Source: Struthidea cinerea (lineage: Eukaryota > Chordata > Aves > Passeriformes > Corcoracidae). From it: a stretch of DNA of 64,000 nucleotides. Numbering within the stretch: position 1 is the stretch's first letter; the number at the start of each line of letters is the position of its first letter. The position numbers were made by a program, and so were the translations under genes. Positions 48,101 to 54,100 of this stretch are shown piece after piece. Below the pieces are notes generated by a model that did not search any database, was not told where the DNA came from, and worked only from the letters and a program-made list of their open reading frames with translations. Where the stretch lies: contig VZTI01003657.1 of NCBI GenBank assembly GCA_013397865.1, positions 764,042-828,041 of the forward strand. Reading direction: 5' to 3'.

Positions 48101-51100
48101 TACTGAAGGCAGAAATAGGGCCTTGATGTAATACATGTAAATAAATAAAATTTACAGTATTTTTCTCATGTACCTTGACTCCATCCAGAACAGCTTTTAT
48201 GACATCCTTCACTGTTGTCACCATCTCCTTGTCCTCGGAATTCACCCCCTCCAGCATCACCTGATCTGACCAGCGGATGAGGTTGGCCAGGCTCTGGTAC
48301 ACTCGGCTGTAGCAGGATGAGATGGCAGAACTGCACACCAGGAGAGGGAACAGTTGAGAAAAAAGAACAAAAAGAAATTTTGGAGATGTTATCAAATGTT
48401 ACGAGAGCGAGTTTCACACTGTGCATTTCACTCCTCTGCTCTCTGACACTCAGAATTTGTGTTGAGCAAGTGACAAAGCCCTGGCTTCTCCTCCACTGCA
48501 GCTGCTCTCCCGTTCTCTAGCACCAAACGATGACAGTTTGAAGGTACAAACCATCAACAGCTCATTCCCAGGTATCAGAAGGAATTATCTGGGATGCAGG
48601 TTAACACAGCAATGCTAAAAATAACATTCTTTCCATCTTAATTTACAGCTCCATCCTATGCTTTAACTTCAAAGATAAGTATTTAAGCCCTACATTTAAG
48701 TTTAAGCTATGTTATTTCAGTATTATCCTTATTCCTTATTAGCTCTCCCCAAAACCACCTTGGATCATTGAGAGCTGACTCTATTCATTCCTTTACAAAT
48801 CACTGCCTCACTGTTTATAATGCCTGAAAACACGTAATTAAAATTACTTCTTTAGAGAAATTGAACTGAATGAATTTCAGGTTTGAAAGAAGAAGGGTGT
48901 TGCTTTGTTTTGTTTTAATGAGAAACAGAATTGGAGCTATTGTTCTGAAGGGGGGGAGGGGGGAAGTGCGTTTTGGAAGGATGACAACTCTAAATAAAAG
49001 TTAACTGTAACAACAGTGCTCCCAGGCATCTCCCTGGCCATTCTGAAAACACTGGCTTCATTACTAAACAAGGTGTGTTAACAGTACTGCTGATGGCAAC
49101 GCTTCAGCAATTCTTTGTCACGTTAAATCAATTTCAAACTGCATCAAAACCATAAACAGATAAGAGAAGGTGTAATCTTGCAATCATTACTGATACAAGT
49201 TGTTCCAAATCTTCCCACTTCTCTCTGCTATCCATTTTACATTGGCTTAACTCCAGTAACTTCATTATCTGTGAGAAAAGAATCAAGCCCAAGAGCTCCA
49301 ATGAGTTTATTTAGGTGAATGAGGTTTGCAGGACTGGGGAAAGAACTACTGTCAAGTTACAACCAGGGGATACAAACAATGGCAAGGACTTGATTGTTTG
49401 GTTGTTGTTTGGGTTTTTTTTAAAGCTTGCTGCTTGCCATTTGTTCTCATTTCAAATGAAATTAGCTTGGTAGGAGATATTTCCTAAACAGGGCCCATCT
49501 CTTTCTAAGACTTTGATTTCTTTGCCATTAATCTTCAGTCTGCCTCCTTCTACGGAGGCAGTAATTGAAAGCCCATTTTGTGCGAGATTTAATTACTTTT
49601 TTCCTTGATGCAAATGCCTCCCCTAAAGTAAAAAGAAGTCCAACAATAATTTTAAGGCTTTCCCCATCGCTGACACAAGTCTTGAGCACTTTTCTTGAGG
49701 GGGATCTGCCATCAGAATCGCCCCTTTGTGTCCTGCCACTAAAGTACACAGGTAGGGAGAGAAGGACATGGCTTTTTCGAGAAAGCTGGATCCCCTTTTG
49801 GGTTTTTTGGGAGGCTGAGCAAGGCAGGGCATGCACATCGGATCTGTGCTTTAACGCACCTTGTTTCCAGAAAGAGAGACTTATCACTGTGTAGAGGACA
49901 TTCCCATTCTCACAGATTTGCTCGTTATGGTTCCACAGATCCAACCTAAATTGGATCTTACCTGTCCCAGCCACAGGTGTGATTCTCATCCATTTCCTCC
50001 TTCCTTTTGCCAGAAGCAGCCCTGGCCTGAGCACTGGGGCCAAACACAACTGAGCATCTTTGTTTGCAAAGTATTTGGCACCCCACTGTTGCCTCAACTA
50101 CATTATACACCTTCCCTGTGCCAGCACTGAAATAAGCATCTTGAAAGGAAAAAATTTGGAGATATTTAATGGGAAAACAAATAGGAACAGCACAAAAACT
50201 GGCAGGATTTCAGGAACCAAACACCTGCATTTCTCTGCTTAGTTCTGTGCTTTTCTCTGCGTTAACTTTGCTCTTTCAGTATTATTCAACAATGTTTGTT
50301 TGTTTTCTGTACATCAATTGCTCCAACATCCATGGGATGAACACCAACAAGATCTCTGTGGCTTGGCAACACCACAAATTCTTGTAATCCATGCTGAGCT
50401 TGGCTTTGGCAAATTTCTACTTCTTTCCTGGCTTCAAATCCACTGCCTAACTGGTAAAAACATAATGCACGTAATCTGTTAAAACATAAAACAATAATCT
50501 GTTGAGTGCGGCAGGAATGGACTGGTTAATCTGCTGAAGTACACCTATTTACTTCTGTATCTGATCCAGTAAAATCCAAAAAAGCAGTTAAGAGTGCAGG
50601 CTCAGACTTCTGTAATATCAGGGTGGATAAACTGAACACAAAAAAGGATTACTCGCAAGATAAACTCCTTTTCCAGGTGAAGCTATTGGATTAGTTAGCT
50701 TTTAGGATACCACCATGGACTGCAGAAACAGGAATAGCATCTGAAGAGAATCTCCCTCTACAAAATGATGAGTTTCCAAGTTTATGCTAAGAGCCATCCC
50801 TTCCTCCACTCTGAAAGAAGCCTGGTTTGCTTTATCTTCCCATGGCATGAGCTTCTTCACAGCAGGGAACCTGCTTTTAAATGATGTTTGAAAACCGCCA
50901 AGTAATTAGTAAAAACAGCAGTCACTTCATCAGCATCTCCTGCACGATGCGGTTCTTCAGATAAAGAAGGAGCCTGTTGGTCTCTCGTGGTCCCAAAATC
51001 CAAGAAGGAAACTCACCTTTGCTGGATGCGTGGGTCAGTTTGCACCAAGGGCAGGATGGCTTCCAGCACTTTACTTGCTGAGCCTGGCAGCATCTCTAAC

Positions 51101-54100
51101 ACTTTGTTATCAATTGCCATTTTGTCCACAATAGTCTTAAAGTAGCGCAATGCACTGACAACCTCCTTCTCCTTTTCCTCTAGCCATGATACATTCTAAA
51201 CAGGAGGGAAAAAAAAGGAGAGAGACGTTAAAACTTCAGTATTTTTAAGGGCAGGGTTCCTTGAACACACACAAAGTATGGCGACACTGAGGTGTATTCC
51301 AGGAGGAGTGGGAAAAACCCCTTCTACCAGAAACACTTTTAAATTGAATTACTACTCTTTCAAAGGAATAGTCAGTGCAAGATTACACCCACACTTTAAC
51401 TTTCAGAATTACCTGCATTCCAAACTGAAGGCTGATCTTGATCAGTTTTAGGCTAAGATTAACACCACTGATGACATCAAGGGCACTGCTTTGAAACCCA
51501 CACCCTAAACTGGGAGGGTGAAAGAACAAACATTTCACAGAATGGTTTGGGTTGGAAGGGACCTTAAAGCCCATCTCCACCCCCTGCCATGGGCAGGGAC
51601 ACCTTCCACTATCCCTGGTTGTCCAAGCTCCGTCCAACTTGGCCTTGGACACTTCCAGGGATGGGGCAGCCATAGATTCTCTGGGCACCCTGTGCCAGGG
51701 CCTCACCACCCTCAAAGGGAAGAATTTCATCCCAATATCTAATCTTAACCTGCCCTCTGTCAGTTTAAAGGCAACACTCCTTGTCCAATTACTGTATGTC
51801 ATTGTAAAATACACGAAAACATCCAAACAAACTTCACTCTGATGAGCCTCCAACTCATTTTGTGCTGCTGCTGGAACAAGAGAACTCACACGATTTCCAT
51901 GAAGACAAACTGTAAAAGTTAAGTTTTGGCACTGGTGAATGAATGTTGCAGAAGGGAACAATTCATTGGAATAAAGCTGAGCTGTGGTCACCAATTTCCG
52001 TGCCACCACCAACACCAGAAGAGGAAATTCAGAAGTGATACACGATACCTCAATGGCATTTTGGACAGGGGTATTTTTTGAAAGTTTACAACAGTATGCC
52101 TGGAGGACTTCTAATGCCACAAGTAGCTCCTAAGTGAGATTTAAATTAACTACTGAACACTGCTAGAAAAGGAGCAGAGAGCTTAGCAGAGTCAGATTTC
52201 ATCCATTATCTCCTCAGTAAATTCAGCTTCAAGAATTAATGACCTATGGGCATTGTGTGCTCCCCATACTCTTGTCAGCTGTTAAACTGCTGCTTTTCTG
52301 CAAAACCAGGCCAGCAGCCCAAAAGGTTTTAGGAAGAACAATTTACATGCAGCACTGGTTAGTAATTTGGGGCCAGTTGCATAAAAGGATTAGAGTCCCA
52401 AGTTCCATCTAGCTCCAACTTCAGAAGTCTAAGTCCCAATCCAAGAACTGCACACCACCCTGTCATTTTCCATCTCATCTGGGAAGTGCCCAAACTCGGC
52501 TGCTGCTTCCCCTTTGGACAATACTTCTTGCCAGGAACCTCAAGTTCTGATCTGCAGCCCACAGTGCCCTGAACTCCCTTGCTGAGGAGCATCCTGGCAA
52601 CTCACTGGGATTAAAAAAATGACATTTCCCATTTTGCAGGGATGTGCCCTCACCACTGCACAGTTCATTCCAGGATATAGAATCATAAAAACATTTAGGT
52701 TGGAAACAACCTCTAAGATCACTGAGTTCAACCATTAATCTACGGAGAGCCTTGGCCTCTCCCAAGAAGGTTTTGCATTTCATATGAAATGATCACACAT
52801 TTTAGGGACCAGAGAGTCTGTAAATTCCCTGGGTAACTACGACCATGGTCCAGCAGTCAAAGCTCTCAAACAGAAGTGAAAAAATGTGGACTGCAGTTCC
52901 TGCTCCGATGGCTGTTTATGGGTTTCATTCAACAACTGTTTCCTGCAGAAAGGCTTGTGACTTAATAGCTTAAACACTCTCCTGGTGCACAGAAGGGATG
53001 GGCCTGACTGAGAGTTCAGGGCTGAGAATGACAGCTGGAAACACAAATCCTTCCGCTGAGCACACCAAGGGATGCGAATCCAGCCACCGGACGCTGCCTG
53101 GGACACAGCTCTTTTTTCTCTTTTGTGTTTTTTTTTTCCCTGCTAGTTCTTTGGGTGAAATTCCACAGGAGCACTTTCTAATGAATCTTCTTCCAAGGTC
53201 CAAAGGTGTCATACATAGGTGTGTGTAGGGGTGCACAGAACCATGGAATGGTTTGGGTTGGAAGGGACCTTAAATCTCATCTCATTCCACCCCCTGCCAC
53301 ACCTTCCCCTAGACCAGGTTGCCCCAAGCCCTGTCCAACCAGGCCTGGAACACTTCCAGGGATGGGGCAGACACCCATTTCTCTTTTGGGCGCTAAATGA
53401 AAAAAAGTTAAAATTGAGGCAGAACAGCATCTCCTCTCCATTCCCTGCCTGACACATAGAGATATTTTTGGATGGTTTCTGAAATTTTCCCTTAATAATC
53501 AAATTGCAAATGCATTATGTATGAGACACAGCTGACCCAGAAAGGGTCACGGTGAGCTGTACAGAATACACCCAATTACCAAAGCTGGAATCATCCTTTT
53601 TTTCCTTACATTTTGGCAGTGTAAAACCTACCATAAGTCTGTATATAGTACTGAAGGACACTCCTGTTCCTACAATATGCCCTGGGATAAGAATCACAGA
53701 CAGGGTTCAGGGGACAAAAGGAGGTTCTGAAAACAACTCCCCCAATGCTGCCCCTACCCAGGTATAAAGGGGAAGAGGAGAAGATGATTGCACGAGCTGA
53801 GCATACCCTTCAGCTTACACATCGTGATTTTGCATTAATTTTTAGTATTGCTATTTCTGCTCTACAGTGATTATCTACTTCAAGAGCACAAAAATAGCAT
53901 CTTAAGTACTTAAGAGGGAGAAAAGGATGATATTTGGTTTATCAAGTGAGCCTTCTGACAGAAGATCTCCTGTTTGTCAACTGATGTCTATATTCTAGTA
54001 AGAAAACCTGGTGACAATCCAGGCACATCCTCCTCCCCACTCCCTCCACACAAAGCTAATGAGCTGACTACATCCACTGAATTGATTAGTTGGACAGTAG

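Noticed and set aside
49528..50097. Minus-strand ORF of 189 codons in the exon 2-3 intron
   Set aside because: No recognisable family, unspliced, no conserved motif; probably chance.
51383..52120. Minus-strand ORF of 245 codons, the second longest in the window
   Set aside because: About a third of it is CR1 sequence. The rest has no recognisable homology and lies in an intron.
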